NCBI RefSeq assembly: GCF_014697615.1 | Contig: NZ_JACJSD010000005.1 | Coordinates: forward strand, 180,010-244,009 | DNA length: 64,000 nucleotides | Source: Nostoc sp. FACHB-280 | GTDB taxonomy: Bacteria; Cyanobacteriota; Cyanobacteriia; Cyanobacteriales; Nostocaceae | Reading direction: 5' to 3' | In this document: one piece after another, positions 36,673 through 45,743 of the stretch | Layout: the number at the start of each line of letters is the position of its first letter | Numbering within the stretch: position 1 is the stretch's first letter | Position numbers and translations under genes: made by a program | The notes under the pieces: model-generated | What the model was told of the DNA's origin: nothing | The model's input: the letters and a program-made list of their open reading frames with translations, nothing else | Databases searched by the model: none

Positions 36673-36769
36673 AAGCATTAATTGATTGCACAATCTAGTG
36701 AATTGTAAGTAAGTGATAATTAATTGGCTACTAAAAATTTTTACCAATTAATTATTACTAAATACCTAT

Positions 36770-36913
36770 TTAGGCAATGTCATCACGCTCAATGTATAAC
36801 AACAGAAACGAGAATGTTGCAATTGGCAGAACCCAACCAATAATAGGTACAAAGATAGGAGACAAGAAAGATGCAGAATAAGCAAAAATTTGGGGGAAAA
36901 GTTCAGTGGACAT
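36770..36913 (-). CDS. psaI: Photosystem I subunit VIII
   Basis: Found by translating the minus strand: MSTELFPQIFAYSASFLSPI, then FVPIIGWVLPIATFSFLLLY and IERDDIA, 47 residues. The block IFVPIIGWVLP...LLLYIE matches PsaI, a single-helix PSI protein at the trimer interface that helps hold PsaL. An AGGA motif lies about 8 bases before the ATG at 36911-36913. The N-terminal 18 residues are longer than in plastid PsaI. It is convergent with psbEFLJ. Confidence 0.85.
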   Translation of the reverse strand: MSTELFPQIFAYSASFLSPIFVPIIGWVLPIATFSFLLLYIERDDIA

Positions 36914-37022
36914 GGTAAAGGTTCCTATTAAATCACACTACAATTCAAAATGAGCTTACTGCAAATTCAGTCAGATTTTTTAAATTCTAAAGATTTTTAA
37001 CACAGTTATGTAAAGCTTGTGT

Positions 37023-40000
37023 TTACAAACCCAACAATTCATCTAACTGATAATTTGGTAAATCTGGTGGAATTACAGTCCTGACAGCCGAGGCTTTGTG
37101 ACTTTCTTGTTGAGTAGATGGATTAAAAGCGATCGCTTCTAAACGAATTTCTACACAGCCAAAGGGAATATTGATCTGAGTCATCACTTCTACACCACCC
37201 AAGGCTTTAGGTAGCAAATCTTTTAACACATGAGGGCCATCCAATAACCCGCGAGTTTGGCAATCCTCAATCCACAATTTCACCACCACTGGCGCAGGAA
37301 CTTCTGATAGTTCTACACGCACACGAACCGACTGACCAGCAATGAGTTCGCCTGCGGGTATATGTAATTGTGGAATGGGTAAAGGTTCCAATTTTTCGCC
37401 ATCTAAGGGGAATGACGCTACAGGTGGGATTGACTGCTGTGGTTGCTCGACAGAATGTTCTTCGATAGGTTCACTATCAGTATCATCAACAACAATCTCT
37501 TGTGCTAACCAAGCTCTGGGTATTTTAATCTTTTGATTTAAAGGTAGCTCTGTTAATGGCAATGAAAAGTTCGATTCCTCATGAGGAATGTTTTCTGTTT
37601 CCACATCTGCCGAGATATTTAGCTCCTCTGATTCTGCTGTAATTATGCTTGTCTCTGAATTTTCCTCAAATTCGGATTCTACTGTATTTATTTCCGCCTC
37701 TGTAATTTCCTCAGTTTCAGAGATACTTAAACTACCCTCTACTTCCAAATTAGCCTCGGATTCACTATCAAGAGTTTCTAACTCTGTATCAAGATTTGAT
37801 GACAAATCTGCCTCAAAACTTGGCATTGGTAAATCAGGCTCTATAAAATCCTCATCCACAGGAACAGGCTCTAAAACTTCTGTGTTACGGCGTTGCTTTG
37901 GTAGAGGAGGAAGTTCAGGTACAACATAGCCTTGACTCTGCATCCACTTCCTAATTAACGGCGAGGAATAAGGATTAACCTCTGCTATCAATTCTGAGCT
38001 TAAAGGAGTGGCTGGTTCTAAGATGGAGTCGTCACTAAATTCCAAACTTGGTGTCACAGGCATTTCTAGCATAGACACAGCAAATAACTCAGAACTAGCT
38101 GGCGTTAATCTTTCCACCATAGAATCATTGACATCTCGGTTCTCCGACTCAGAATCGGTTGAAGTTAAGGTTTCAGCTACGGAATTATCTAAATCTAGAT
38201 TTTCCAGTTCCGAAGAATCGGTTGAAGTTAACGTTTCTGTTACAGAATCATCTAAATCTAGATTTTCTAATTCTGAAGTTGGGGAAGCCAAAGTTTCTAC
38301 CACAGCATTATTTGTCTCTGGGTTCTCATTTGCGGTAATTGGTGGCTCAACTACCAGAGACTCTTCAACTATCGGAGAATCAGAAACATCTTCTAAATCT
38401 GTTGTCTCAGTCAGTGCAGTTGTTCGACGTTTGAGATAAGGAAACACATTCCCTACCATCCACCCTGGACGGTTTTTAATTTCTAGTTGTTCTAAGTTAA
38501 TGGGTGCTAAAGGGATGGGAGGTGTCTGGTTTTGCAGATCCCCTTCTTGTTGTCCTTCTGAGGGAACCTCTGTTAACTGGTCATTAATTGCGATCGCACT
38601 TGTTTGATTTTCTGGTAACTTAGGCAATTGTGGAGATCGCCAATCTCCTGATTTTTTCAGAGGCAACAAATTAATTTGCGGCGGTAAAGATTGGCTGGGT
38701 GATGGCAGAATAGTTTGCGGTTGTGCAGAAGTAGTTTTGACCAAGTTAAACAGTTCTAAACCTAAACTTACCGATGTTTCTGGCTCTTGACTCGCTAGAG
38801 AATCCGCTAAAGTATTAGAGTTATCAAAAAAGTTCTGCTGATAAGATTTAGCCACTGTAGCGATCGCTAATAATTCTGATACATCTGCCGTAATTGTAAA
38901 AGAGCTATTAGCTAACAATGTGACATCATCAAAATCACTGATTGCGCCATATAAACTGAGTTCACCCAAAAGCAGCTTTGATTCGCAATCAACAGGAATA
39001 TTAATGGCAGAGTTAATTGCAAAAGGCAGTACATGATCTGCTAAAGGTTGCCTTACCTGAGCCAAAATTTCTGAACTTAAAGGTGAGCGTAACTCAATTT
39101 TGGCTTCTAGTGCATAAAAGTTAGTCTGATACTGTGGCTCATCTTCCAAATCAGGCTGTGTTTGTAACTCCACATTGGCATTAATGCTGAGTCCTTGTCC
39201 CCAACGCGCCACATAGTTGTCTTGCTCTAAAGTCAGCTTGAGTGGCGGTACTGGTTGTATCGTTTCCACCTCTTCTAACTGTTCATCCTCTAACAACAAG
39301 GTGGGTAAAGCTTGATCTATTAAACTTTGTAATATCTGCTCTGCTGTTTCACCTTTCAGCCATACCGGACTTACAGGTTGATCAATAATGCCATCTTCTT
39401 CTTTTTCCCCAGAAAATTGAGCAACAACCAAGCTACCATCCGGGATTTGTGCTGGAGTTTCCCCAAAAGCTGATTCACTCACAGCCAAATCAGAGGTCAA
39501 AATTTCTTCTTCTGTGGTGACTGACAAAGTATCATCGCTTGTAGGTAAAGTTTCTTGTACAGACACTTCACTTACCTGCGAATTATGATCAGGGATTTCC
39601 TCTGTTGTTTCGGATAAAGTGCGATCGCTCGTAGGCAAAGTTTCTTTTACCTGCAAGTCATCCTCAGAGATTTTCTCTATGGTGACAGTTTCCTGTTCCA
39701 AAACGGCACTTAGAGATGAATTATGCTCAAAGATTTCCTCTGTACTTACTGATAAAGTGCGATCGCTCGTAGATAAAGTTTCTTTCACCTGCGATTCATC
39801 ATCAGAGATTTCCTCTGTTGTTTCGGATAAAGTGCGATCGCTTACAGGTAAAGCGATTTCTCCTGACACTTCACTAACAGACAAGTGATGATCAGTAATT
39901 TCTTCTGTAGTGACAGCAAATGTTTCATCATTTGTAGATAAAGTTTCCGCCGCCAATTCGCTGTTTATGAAGTTGCTCTCAGGAATTTCTGCTGCGGTGA

Positions 40001-40661
40001 CAGATAAAGTGCGATCGCTTGTAGCTAAAGTTGTTTCTACAGGCGATTCATCTAAATTACTCTCAGTGACTGCTTCTGACGTTGTGCTGATAGTATTGTC
40101 ACTAGCAATTGACGCAATTTCCGCCGAAAGTTCGTTAGTTACTAAGTTGCTATCTGTCTTAACTTCTGCGGACGAAGAAATCAACTGATTACCAGCACTG
40201 ATATTAACCTGATGAAGATTAGGTGCATCAGGTAATGGAATCATAAAAAAGTCAAGAGAATTTGACTCTAAATTCCCACCGTCGGTTAATTTATCTACTT
40301 CAACCTCTGCCTGTTGAGACAAGACTTGTAGATAGACACTTTCTTGCCAAGATTTACCAAAAATATCTGACAACAAATCGCCAGAACAGCGTAACTCCCA
40401 TAGTCCTGGCTTAAGGAGGGTAAAGGGAATTACCGCCATTAAACCTTCGGAATTAGTGCGCCGGGATAACTTTTGAATCCGCCGTTTTGGGGGAACTTCC
40501 TGAGTTGTAGAGTGAGTTACCCGTACTTCCACATCTGTATTTGGCAGGTTAGAACGAGCTAAAACTCTATACCTACCTTCCACGATTTGTATATTTGGCG
40601 ATTCTAAAGTGTGCCAAGAGCGATCGCCCTGTTTCTGGATGAGAAATTGCCAGTGTTCCAT
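37023..40661 (-). CDS. Very large acidic repeat protein of unknown function
   Basis: The 1212-residue protein has a folded N-terminal domain (1-115; IQIVEGRYRVLARSNLPNTDVEVRV, LLKPGLWELRCSGDLLSD), resembling an Ig-like or carbohydrate-binding beta domain. Residues about 180-420 are a degenerate tandem of 40-50-residue units with SDRTLSxTTEEI. A middle beta domain is near 450-600 and a second acidic repeat (ENLDLDDSVTETLTS) near 815-880. A C-terminal beta domain (IPAGELIAGQSVRVRVELSEVP...) follows. Segments are rich in Glu, Ser and Thr. No signal peptide, enzymatic motif or family name is recognised. It stands alone on the minus strand. Confidence 0.8.
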   Translation of the reverse strand: MEHWQFLIQKQGDRSWHTLESPNIQIVEGRYRVLARSNLPNTDVEVRVTHSTTQEVPPKRRIQKLSRRTNSEGLMAVIPFTLLKPGLWELRCSGDLLSDIFGKSWQESVYLQVLSQQAEVEVDKLTDGGNLESNSLDFFMIPLPDAPNLHQVNISAGNQLISSSAEVKTDSNLVTNELSAEIASIASDNTISTTSEAVTESNLDESPVETTLATSDRTLSVTAAEIPESNFINSELAAETLSTNDETFAVTTEEITDHHLSVSEVSGEIALPVSDRTLSETTEEISDDESQVKETLSTSDRTLSVSTEEIFEHNSSLSAVLEQETVTIEKISEDDLQVKETLPTSDRTLSETTEEIPDHNSQVSEVSVQETLPTSDDTLSVTTEEEILTSDLAVSESAFGETPAQIPDGSLVVAQFSGEKEEDGIIDQPVSPVWLKGETAEQILQSLIDQALPTLLLEDEQLEEVETIQPVPPLKLTLEQDNYVARWGQGLSINANVELQTQPDLEDEPQYQTNFYALEAKIELRSPLSSEILAQVRQPLADHVLPFAINSAINIPVDCESKLLLGELSLYGAISDFDDVTLLANSSFTITADVSELLAIATVAKSYQQNFFDNSNTLADSLASQEPETSVSLGLELFNLVKTTSAQPQTILPSPSQSLPPQINLLPLKKSGDWRSPQLPKLPENQTSAIAINDQLTEVPSEGQQEGDLQNQTPPIPLAPINLEQLEIKNRPGWMVGNVFPYLKRRTTALTETTDLEDVSDSPIVEESLVVEPPITANENPETNNAVVETLASPTSELENLDLDDSVTETLTSTDSSELENLDLDNSVAETLTSTDSESENRDVNDSMVERLTPASSELFAVSMLEMPVTPSLEFSDDSILEPATPLSSELIAEVNPYSSPLIRKWMQSQGYVVPELPPLPKQRRNTEVLEPVPVDEDFIEPDLPMPSFEADLSSNLDTELETLDSESEANLEVEGSLSISETEEITEAEINTVESEFEENSETSIITAESEELNISADVETENIPHEESNFSLPLTELPLNQKIKIPRAWLAQEIVVDDTDSEPIEEHSVEQPQQSIPPVASFPLDGEKLEPLPIPQLHIPAGELIAGQSVRVRVELSEVPAPVVVKLWIEDCQTRGLLDGPHVLKDLLPKALGGVEVMTQINIPFGCVEIRLEAIAFNPSTQQESHKASAVRTVIPPDLPNYQLDELLGL
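39520..40110 (-). repeat. Coding repeat with HIP1 octamers
   Basis: Inside the acidic repeat gene, GTGCGATCGCT recurs near 39620, 39760, 39833 and 40009; on the minus strand each encodes the SDRT of SDRTLS. Neighbouring units such as GATAAAGTTTC are also shared. The HIP1 palindrome thus forms part of a repeated protein motif. Confidence 0.7.
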
Positions 40662-40977
40662 TGTGAGTGATGCCCAGACCGAAGAGCAGCTGAGTAATAT
40701 TTTGCATTAATTTGCTTGCAAGTTTACCTCAGCAATTTATAATTGCATCACTTAATATCATGTTTTGAGCCAAACACTAACATTTTTTTATCAATCGGCA
40801 CATATCACAACAGATCAAACGCCAATAGTCAGCAAGAAACCAGATAGTATCCAAATAATTAAACAGGGTCAAGACAAAATTTACCCAATCACTACAAAAT
40901 TGATTGGATAGATTGACTTCACCCAGCTAACTAAAATTTATTGATATAATTCAAGCAATTTACTGAAATTCCAGTCG
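40662..40977. other. Gene-free spacer upstream of the acidic repeat gene
   Basis: AT-rich sequence without a convincing gene; it should hold the promoter of the large acidic protein and the 3' end of the small gene at 40978. Nothing further is seen. Confidence 0.4.
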
Positions 40978-41223
40978 TCAAACTCCATAAAGGCTGTGGT
41001 AGTAAGCCAAAATTTGCTGCACACGTTGTCGGCTTGCAGGACGAGAGTTAGGCGACCAAGATATCCACAAACCATCAATTTGACTTTGGTTGTAATCAAA
41101 TTGTTGAGATGACTGAGGAATTAAACCCGCCTCAACTCCTTCAACTTGACGTAAATGAGCAGCTATCTCTCGATAGACAGCTAGAGGTAAACCAGTAAAT
41201 TCAAATTTTTCCTGAGTATCCAT
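40978..41223 (-). CDS. Conserved 81-residue protein
   Basis: The small protein MDTQEKFEFTGLPLAVYREI continues as a predicted helix (AAHLRQVEGVEAG) and a beta segment (IDGLWISWSP) before a helix RQRVQQILAYYHSLYG. It follows the lipoprotein gene by 2 bases, so they are one operon. I recognise no domain with known function; similar short proteins are common in cyanobacteria. Confidence 0.65.
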   Translation of the reverse strand: MDTQEKFEFTGLPLAVYREIAAHLRQVEGVEAGLIPQSSQQFDYNQSQIDGLWISWSPNSRPASRQRVQQILAYYHSLYGV

Positions 41224-41225
41224 CC

Positions 41226-42107
41226 TTAAGATGCTCCAACAGCAGTTAGATTTCGGGTTGGTAGAGTTGATGAAATTGCATTGCCATTAACAGCCGATGT
41301 GACTGATGGCGTTGAGTTAGCCGGGGCTTCTCCTACCATTCTGGCAACTTCAATACCGTATTGTTCCAGAATCACGATCGGATTTGAACCCTGATTCATT
41401 TCAATGCGTTTGATCAACAGACCATTTGCTAATCGCTGTCCCGCTTGTACATAGCGGCTAGAAGGCTCATTGGGAATTTTAATAATAGCTTGGGGTTCTC
41501 TACCAATTAAAACTACACCAGTCACCACCACTGCTTTAGCTAAATCTGGTTGGGGTGTAGAAGGTAATACAGAACTAAAAGGGTTGCTGGGAACAACCTG
41601 CGGTAAAACCTTGGGCAGAATAGTGGTGGTAGCTCTCGCCAATGCAATAGGAGTTTTTTTAGTACCAGCACTGTTGATTGGCACTTTGCGGTTTTTGACA
41701 ATAGCTACTGATAAAGGAGGTAAGCGAGGAATTTGCTTGACATTGGGATTTTTGCCAACTTCAGCAATAGTTGGGCTAACAATCTGGGCAAATGGATCTG
41801 GCCTTCCTTTCGTTACCAAATCTATCCGGGTTTTACCATCAGTGGGTTGAATTAATGTAGGAGAGGTAAAAGCAACGTTAGTGACTTTTTTTGTGGACAC
41901 CACAGGGTTATTAAACGGTTGAGCCGCCGGGGCTGGTGGTGCTTTAGCAGGTGGCGCTGCGGCTGGGGCTGCGGCGGGTGCTGCTGGTGTTCCTGGAGCC
42001 GTTGGAGCCGGTGCAGGAGTGCTTGCTTGCGGTGTGCTTTCTGATGCACATCCAGCGATCGCCAAAGTTAGAATAGTTGCAATTGCAATTTTTGATTTTC
42101 TGCCCAT
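41226..42107 (-). CDS. Pro/Ala-rich lipoprotein
   Basis: The N-terminus IAIATILTLAIAGCASES is a lipoprotein signal with Cys20. A low-complexity PAPAPTAPGTPAAPAAAPA stretch spans about residues 25-62, probably crossing the wall layer. The folded C-terminal half has PDLAKAVVVTGVVLIGREPQAIIKIPNEPSSRYVQAGQRL, a small beta domain recalling pilus-assembly or PilP-like proteins; this is only suggestive. The small gene at 40978 follows directly. Confidence 0.7.
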   Translation of the reverse strand: MGRKSKIAIATILTLAIAGCASESTPQASTPAPAPTAPGTPAAPAAAPAAAPPAKAPPAPAAQPFNNPVVSTKKVTNVAFTSPTLIQPTDGKTRIDLVTKGRPDPFAQIVSPTIAEVGKNPNVKQIPRLPPLSVAIVKNRKVPINSAGTKKTPIALARATTTILPKVLPQVVPSNPFSSVLPSTPQPDLAKAVVVTGVVLIGREPQAIIKIPNEPSSRYVQAGQRLANGLLIKRIEMNQGSNPIVILEQYGIEVARMVGEAPANSTPSVTSAVNGNAISSTLPTRNLTAVGAS

Positions 42108-42269
42108 TGGCTGTTCTCAAAAGCTATAGAAAATTTGCTTGTGGAAATTAACTAAGCCTGTATTTATTTCAGGCAAAGTATTTCCCATTTATAACCTAAA
42201 TTATTAAATTTTAATGGCTGGTTTCTACATAATTAAACCAGTACAAATACGGTTTTATTTTGCTGATAT

Positions 42270-43046
42270 TCAATCATCTGCTGTACACATCAGATGCTTC
42301 AATAAATCCAATCCTTTTTTTACTCGCCGGGAAACAGTCACAACACTAATACCCAAGTGTTCTGCTACTTGTTTTTGTGTCAAATCTTGTAAAAAGACAC
42401 ATTCTAAAACTTCTCTAGTACACTTTTCGAGTTGAAACAATGCTTGTTGTAAACGCAGTTGGTCTTCTTGAGCAAGTTGAAAGCTGCGGTAATGAGGATC
42501 AGGAACTAATTCTCCTAGACTAGTAGCACCTTCTTCAGAGTCTTGAACTGGCACATCTAAGCTGAGAGGAGCGCGATTAATCCACGCTAATTTGATTTCT
42601 TGCCATTCACTGAGAGTAATTTCCAATGCTGCTGCTAATTCAGAATCAGTGGGTTGGCGATTATATTTTTCTCGTAAAGAACGAGACACACCAATTGCTT
42701 GCTGTTGTATTGCTAAATAGCGTCTGGGAATTCTGACTGTCACACCTTTATCCCGCAAGTAGTGTTGAATTTCACCACGAATATAGGGAATAGCAAAGGA
42801 ACTAAAAGCGTGTCCTTTAGAAATATCAAATCTTTCAATTGCTCGAATTAAACCTAAACAACCAACCTGGAGTAAGTCATCATAGCTTTCACGGCATTGA
42901 TTAATCCAATAATGAGCTTCTTTTCTTACCAGTCCAAAATTGAGTTTTACCAGTTGATTGCGAATATTTTCTGAGCGAGATTGTTTATATTCTTTCAACA
43001 ACTGCCAAACTTCATGCTTCAGTTCGTTGGTGGCTGTGGTAGGCAT
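42270..43046 (-). CDS. sigF: RNA polymerase sigma factor, group 3 (SigF type)
   Basis: I start at the ATG at 43044-43046 because residues upstream are hydrophobic and not sigma-like. The 258-residue protein has region 2 (YDDLLQVGCLGLIRAIERFDISKG, FSSFAIPYIRGEIQHYLRD), region 3 (RQPTDSELAAALEI) and region 4 with a helix-turn-helix QKQVAEHLGISVVTVSRRVKKG. The match is with the SigF/SigB-SigF group, which in cyanobacteria controls pilus, surface and stress genes. A nearby anti-sigma factor is not visible. Confidence 0.93.
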   Translation of the reverse strand: MPTTATNELKHEVWQLLKEYKQSRSENIRNQLVKLNFGLVRKEAHYWINQCRESYDDLLQVGCLGLIRAIERFDISKGHAFSSFAIPYIRGEIQHYLRDKGVTVRIPRRYLAIQQQAIGVSRSLREKYNRQPTDSELAAALEITLSEWQEIKLAWINRAPLSLDVPVQDSEEGATSLGELVPDPHYRSFQLAQEDQLRLQQALFQLEKCTREVLECVFLQDLTQKQVAEHLGISVVTVSRRVKKGLDLLKHLMCTADD

Positions 43047-43489
43047 AGCACCGCATTTATTTAGCAAAATAAACAGTAGAGTAAGTGCGTTTAAACAAGC
43101 CAAGATTACAAAATTCCACAGCAAGTAGCAGGCTATACGCACAAGTAAAGGTTTTGGTCGTCATACAGCACTGCTACTACTATGAAATTTTGAACAATCA
43201 AGCAATATTTAAATCAGCAAAATTGTTTTTTAGTTATTTTGATTTGGTATTATCTGTAGCTAATAAAAAACTACATAGAGACAAAATATAAAATAATTTA
43301 CTTAATTTCAAACCGAGATTGTACTTAATTTGTTTAACTGGGTATAAAGTTTTCTGGTGATGATTTTGTTACCTGAAAAAAAGGTAGAATTTAGTACAAT
43401 TACTTAACAGCAAAAAATAATTAATACAAATTTTACAAATTAAGTTAAAAGTAAAAAATTGGGAGTAGTAAGTGGGGAGTGGGGAAGTC

Positions 43490-43556
43490 AATGCTGCGTA
43501 TGGTTTCCCGCGACAGTCGCTATAACTTTGGTTCCCAACGCAGCATACTGGCTCGA
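43490..43556. repeat. Inverted repeat ATGCTGCGT/ACGCAGCAT
   Basis: ATGCTGCGTATGGTTTCCCGCG near 43490 pairs with GGTTCCCAACGCAGCATAC ending near 43551, enclosing a CGACAGTCG palindrome. This is typical of dispersed palindromic elements in Nostoc-like genomes. Confidence 0.5.
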
Positions 43557-43581
43557 CTGGAGGCAAATAGCGTATATACGC

Positions 43582-43628
43582 ATCTAAAACCCTTACACTC
43601 TAAACCCTTTCACCCCCACACCCAGTCT
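43582..43628. repeat. C-rich dispersed repeat, copy C
   Basis: AAAACCCTTACACTCTAAACC and CTTTCACCCCCACACCC match the right part of copies A and D; the left, G-rich half is missing. Confidence 0.4.
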
Positions 43629-43662
43629 CACAAGCCATCTTTGTTTTGAAGTCCTGAAAAGC

Positions 43663-43688
43663 AATAAAAAAAGGGCTAAAAGCCCTTT
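43663..43688 (-). terminator. psbO terminator
   Basis: On the minus strand AAAGGGCT, loop TTT, AGCCCTTT is followed by a run of seven T residues. It lies about 140 bases after the psbO stop codon. Confidence 0.85.
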
Positions 43689-43825
43689 AATTTTGAAATA
43701 TATGGCCATTTAGGTCAATTTAGCTCAAAATCCACCTGTCTATTCCCTAAAGACTGATATGAAATTTGGTGATGAAGCCTAATGGCTTTAAATTCTGATC
43801 TTAAAATGCCAGCAATGTGCTGAGT

Positions 43826-44659
43826 TTAAGAACGAGTTGGTTCAACTCTGGCATAAAATAAACCGCGAATCTTCACTTCCTTGGGTTCACCGGCTCCTAA
43901 GTCAGTATCAGATGGTTGTTCGCTCTCAAAAGTACCCGCAATTTCACCGCTAGAGCTATCTACTTTAGCTACTTGCAGAGAAATCTTACCTTTGAGAATA
44001 TCCGCACGCTTCACATTTGCACGGGTGAGTTCTTCGTCATCTGCTTGAGCAGGAAGAGCCACAGCATTATCATAACCAGTCACAATACCGCGACCTTTGG
44101 GGTCTAGGAAGGCAGCACCACGGTAAGAAGGCACTTTAAATTCACCTTCAAAATCTGTAGAAGTATTGATGCTGTTCAAACTAGGTTGTGTTTGAGCCAC
44201 TAAGTTTTTAATGGTGAACAGGAAAGGTACTCGCTCACCACCAGGAAGTTGAACTGTGATCGCTTGGAAGTCTAAACCATCTTCTTCCACAAAAGTCAAG
44301 CTACCATCTGAGTTGAACTTCAGTGGCCCTTGTACTTGGTCAATGGTAGAAGTGTATCTGGTTAACAATTTGCCAGTTACAAATTCAGCTATTTGGCGTT
44401 TATTAGCTGGTTCTTCTTTGACAAAGAAATTAGTAGGTTCCAAGCACAGTTCTTTAATGGCGTAAGACTGGCTACTGTCAAGGGGAATGGAGCCACGGCT
44501 GGTTTCTGCCAATTGAGGACATTTGTTAGCCAAGCCTGTTCCACGAATTTGTTCATAGGTGAGTACTTCTCTAACACTAGCCTCTGGAGCATCACTGCAA
44601 GCAGTTAATAGCCCCAGGCATAAAGCCAAGAATGCAACAATTAAAGCGCGATACCTCAT
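43826..44659 (-). CDS. psbO: PSII manganese-stabilizing protein PsbO
   Basis: PsbO is the 33-kDa lumenal protein that stabilises the water-oxidising Mn4CaO5 cluster. The ATG at 44657-44659 gives an export signal RYRALIVAFLALCLGLLTAC; codons upstream are unlikely to be used. The mature part shows LTYEQIRGTGLANKCPQL, FVEEDGLDFQAITVQLPGG, VPFLFTIKNLVAQTQ and the hallmark SYRGAAFLDPKGRG. Two Cys (KCPQL, ELCLEP) form the family's disulfide. LTAC is lipobox-like, so lipid anchoring is possible. Confidence 0.98.
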   Translation of the reverse strand: MRYRALIVAFLALCLGLLTACSDAPEASVREVLTYEQIRGTGLANKCPQLAETSRGSIPLDSSQSYAIKELCLEPTNFFVKEEPANKRQIAEFVTGKLLTRYTSTIDQVQGPLKFNSDGSLTFVEEDGLDFQAITVQLPGGERVPFLFTIKNLVAQTQPSLNSINTSTDFEGEFKVPSYRGAAFLDPKGRGIVTGYDNAVALPAQADDEELTRANVKRADILKGKISLQVAKVDSSSGEIAGTFESEQPSDTDLGAGEPKEVKIRGLFYARVEPTRS

Positions 44660-45402
44660 GGTCAACCTCAATGTCAAAAATTAATATCTAAGTTGTAAAA
44701 CTGCACGAAGTGTTGATCTCTGACGAAAAGCAGTCCTCACTGACAGCAAGCTGTTCCCGAAAGTTAGGCTTTGCTGCATCAGTGACGCTTTTAACGTCGC
44801 TCCGACCTCCCACCTTGCAACTACCATAGGCATTTGCAGGTTTTTTGAAGTCGTTCTGTATTATGTATGTATTGCCACTACATACAGCCCATTGCTTTAT
44901 AGGGAAATCAGCCAGATCATACGATTTTTTTTAACTCAAAATCAAAGCACTCTAGTTTAAAGTAGGAAGTCTTTGATCCTATCTAGCTTCCTGAGAGGCT
45001 GTAATCAAAGCCACCACTCTCTTTTGCTGGGAATTGCTATGTTCTGCAATTTGTGTTGAGTGAGCAAAATTAGTTTAGGACTTAGACCGCAAGATTTTTT
45101 CTTGAAGTAGGACTGACGTATAAAAAGAAAAAATCAAGGGTATGGGGTTGTATGTATCCAAAACCCTTACACCTCCATACCCTTTCACTCCTACACCCAA
45201 TATCTACAGACAATTTTTATGCGTAAGTCATGACTGGGTGTAGGGAGTTCAACTGAAAATAATTCATCAGCCACTCCTAGAAGCTTGCAGAAGCCGTATC
45301 TTTCTGACTGTGAGGATTATGTATAGGTGAGAGGCGATCGCGCCTGAAAGCTGACAATCTTCGGTAAATTTGAGTAGACCTAATTTTGACAGAGAGAGTT
45401 GC
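44660..45402. other. Spacer between psbO and small conserved gene
   Basis: Divergent promoter space of about 740 bases. It holds copy D of the C-rich repeat; otherwise no gene, RNA or hairpin with a T tract is recognised. An ACAGCAAGCTGT palindrome lies near 44740. Confidence 0.45.
45135..45203. repeat. C-rich dispersed repeat, copy D
   Basis: GGGTATGGGGTTGTATGTATCC and AAAACCCTTACACCTCCATACC closely match copy A at 14097. The two halves are complementary and could form a hairpin. Confidence 0.5.
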
Positions 45403-45717
45403 ATGAGCAACAAAAGTTTTGAATCAATAGATTTTGTCGAGCAACTAGAGAAGATTGCCACAGCAGTACATGATGTAGCAAGAGATTGCCAAGGAAATCC
45501 ACTGGCGCTGTTGACTTTGCTGCGGCAGTTGGAGTACTTACATAGATCAATTCGGGATGGTGCTTTTCAGGACAGTCTACCCGATAATCGCCAGCAACTT
45601 TACTCGCTGCTGAAAGATATTGAGTCTGAGGGTGGCTGGCCTTACATTGAGAGAATGAGACTGCATACTTTTTTAGTCAATTTGCAATCAGAGGTAATGT
45701 CAGAAAACAACGATTAA
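45403..45717 (+). CDS. Conserved cyanobacterial 104-residue protein
   Basis: I start at the ATG at 45403 after AGAGAG. The product is a helical protein: SIDFVEQLEKIATAVHDVAR, LALLTLLRQLEYLHRSIRDG, then NRQQLYSLLKDIESEGGWPYIERMRL. No known domain or motif is seen. It is convergent with the giant WD40 gene, with only 26 bases between stop codons. Confidence 0.65.
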   Translation: MSNKSFESIDFVEQLEKIATAVHDVARDCQGNPLALLTLLRQLEYLHRSIRDGAFQDSLPDNRQQLYSLLKDIESEGGWPYIERMRLHTFLVNLQSEVMSENND

Positions 45718-45743
45718 AAAGTTTGAGGAGCGATCGCCCTGAG

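Larger units (their letters stand above)
36457..36769. other. Spacer between psbJ and psaI
   Basis: This convergent spacer contains dispersed-repeat copy 3 with its heptamer tandem repeats and then a terminator hairpin. No further gene is visible. Confidence 0.6.
43047..43825. other. Spacer between sigF and psbO
   Basis: No gene is believable here; a 65-codon frame at 43369-43566 consists of repeat and AT-rich sequence. The spacer holds an inverted repeat, copy C of the C-rich repeat and the psbO terminator. Confidence 0.5.

Noticed and set aside
39619..40188. Plus-strand Ser/Val-rich frames opposite the acidic repeat gene
   Set aside because: They mirror the repeats of the real minus-strand gene and have no start signal.
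43369..43566. 65-codon minus-strand frame between sigF and psbO
   Set aside because: It spans an inverted repeat and AT-rich spacer and has no recognisable protein features.
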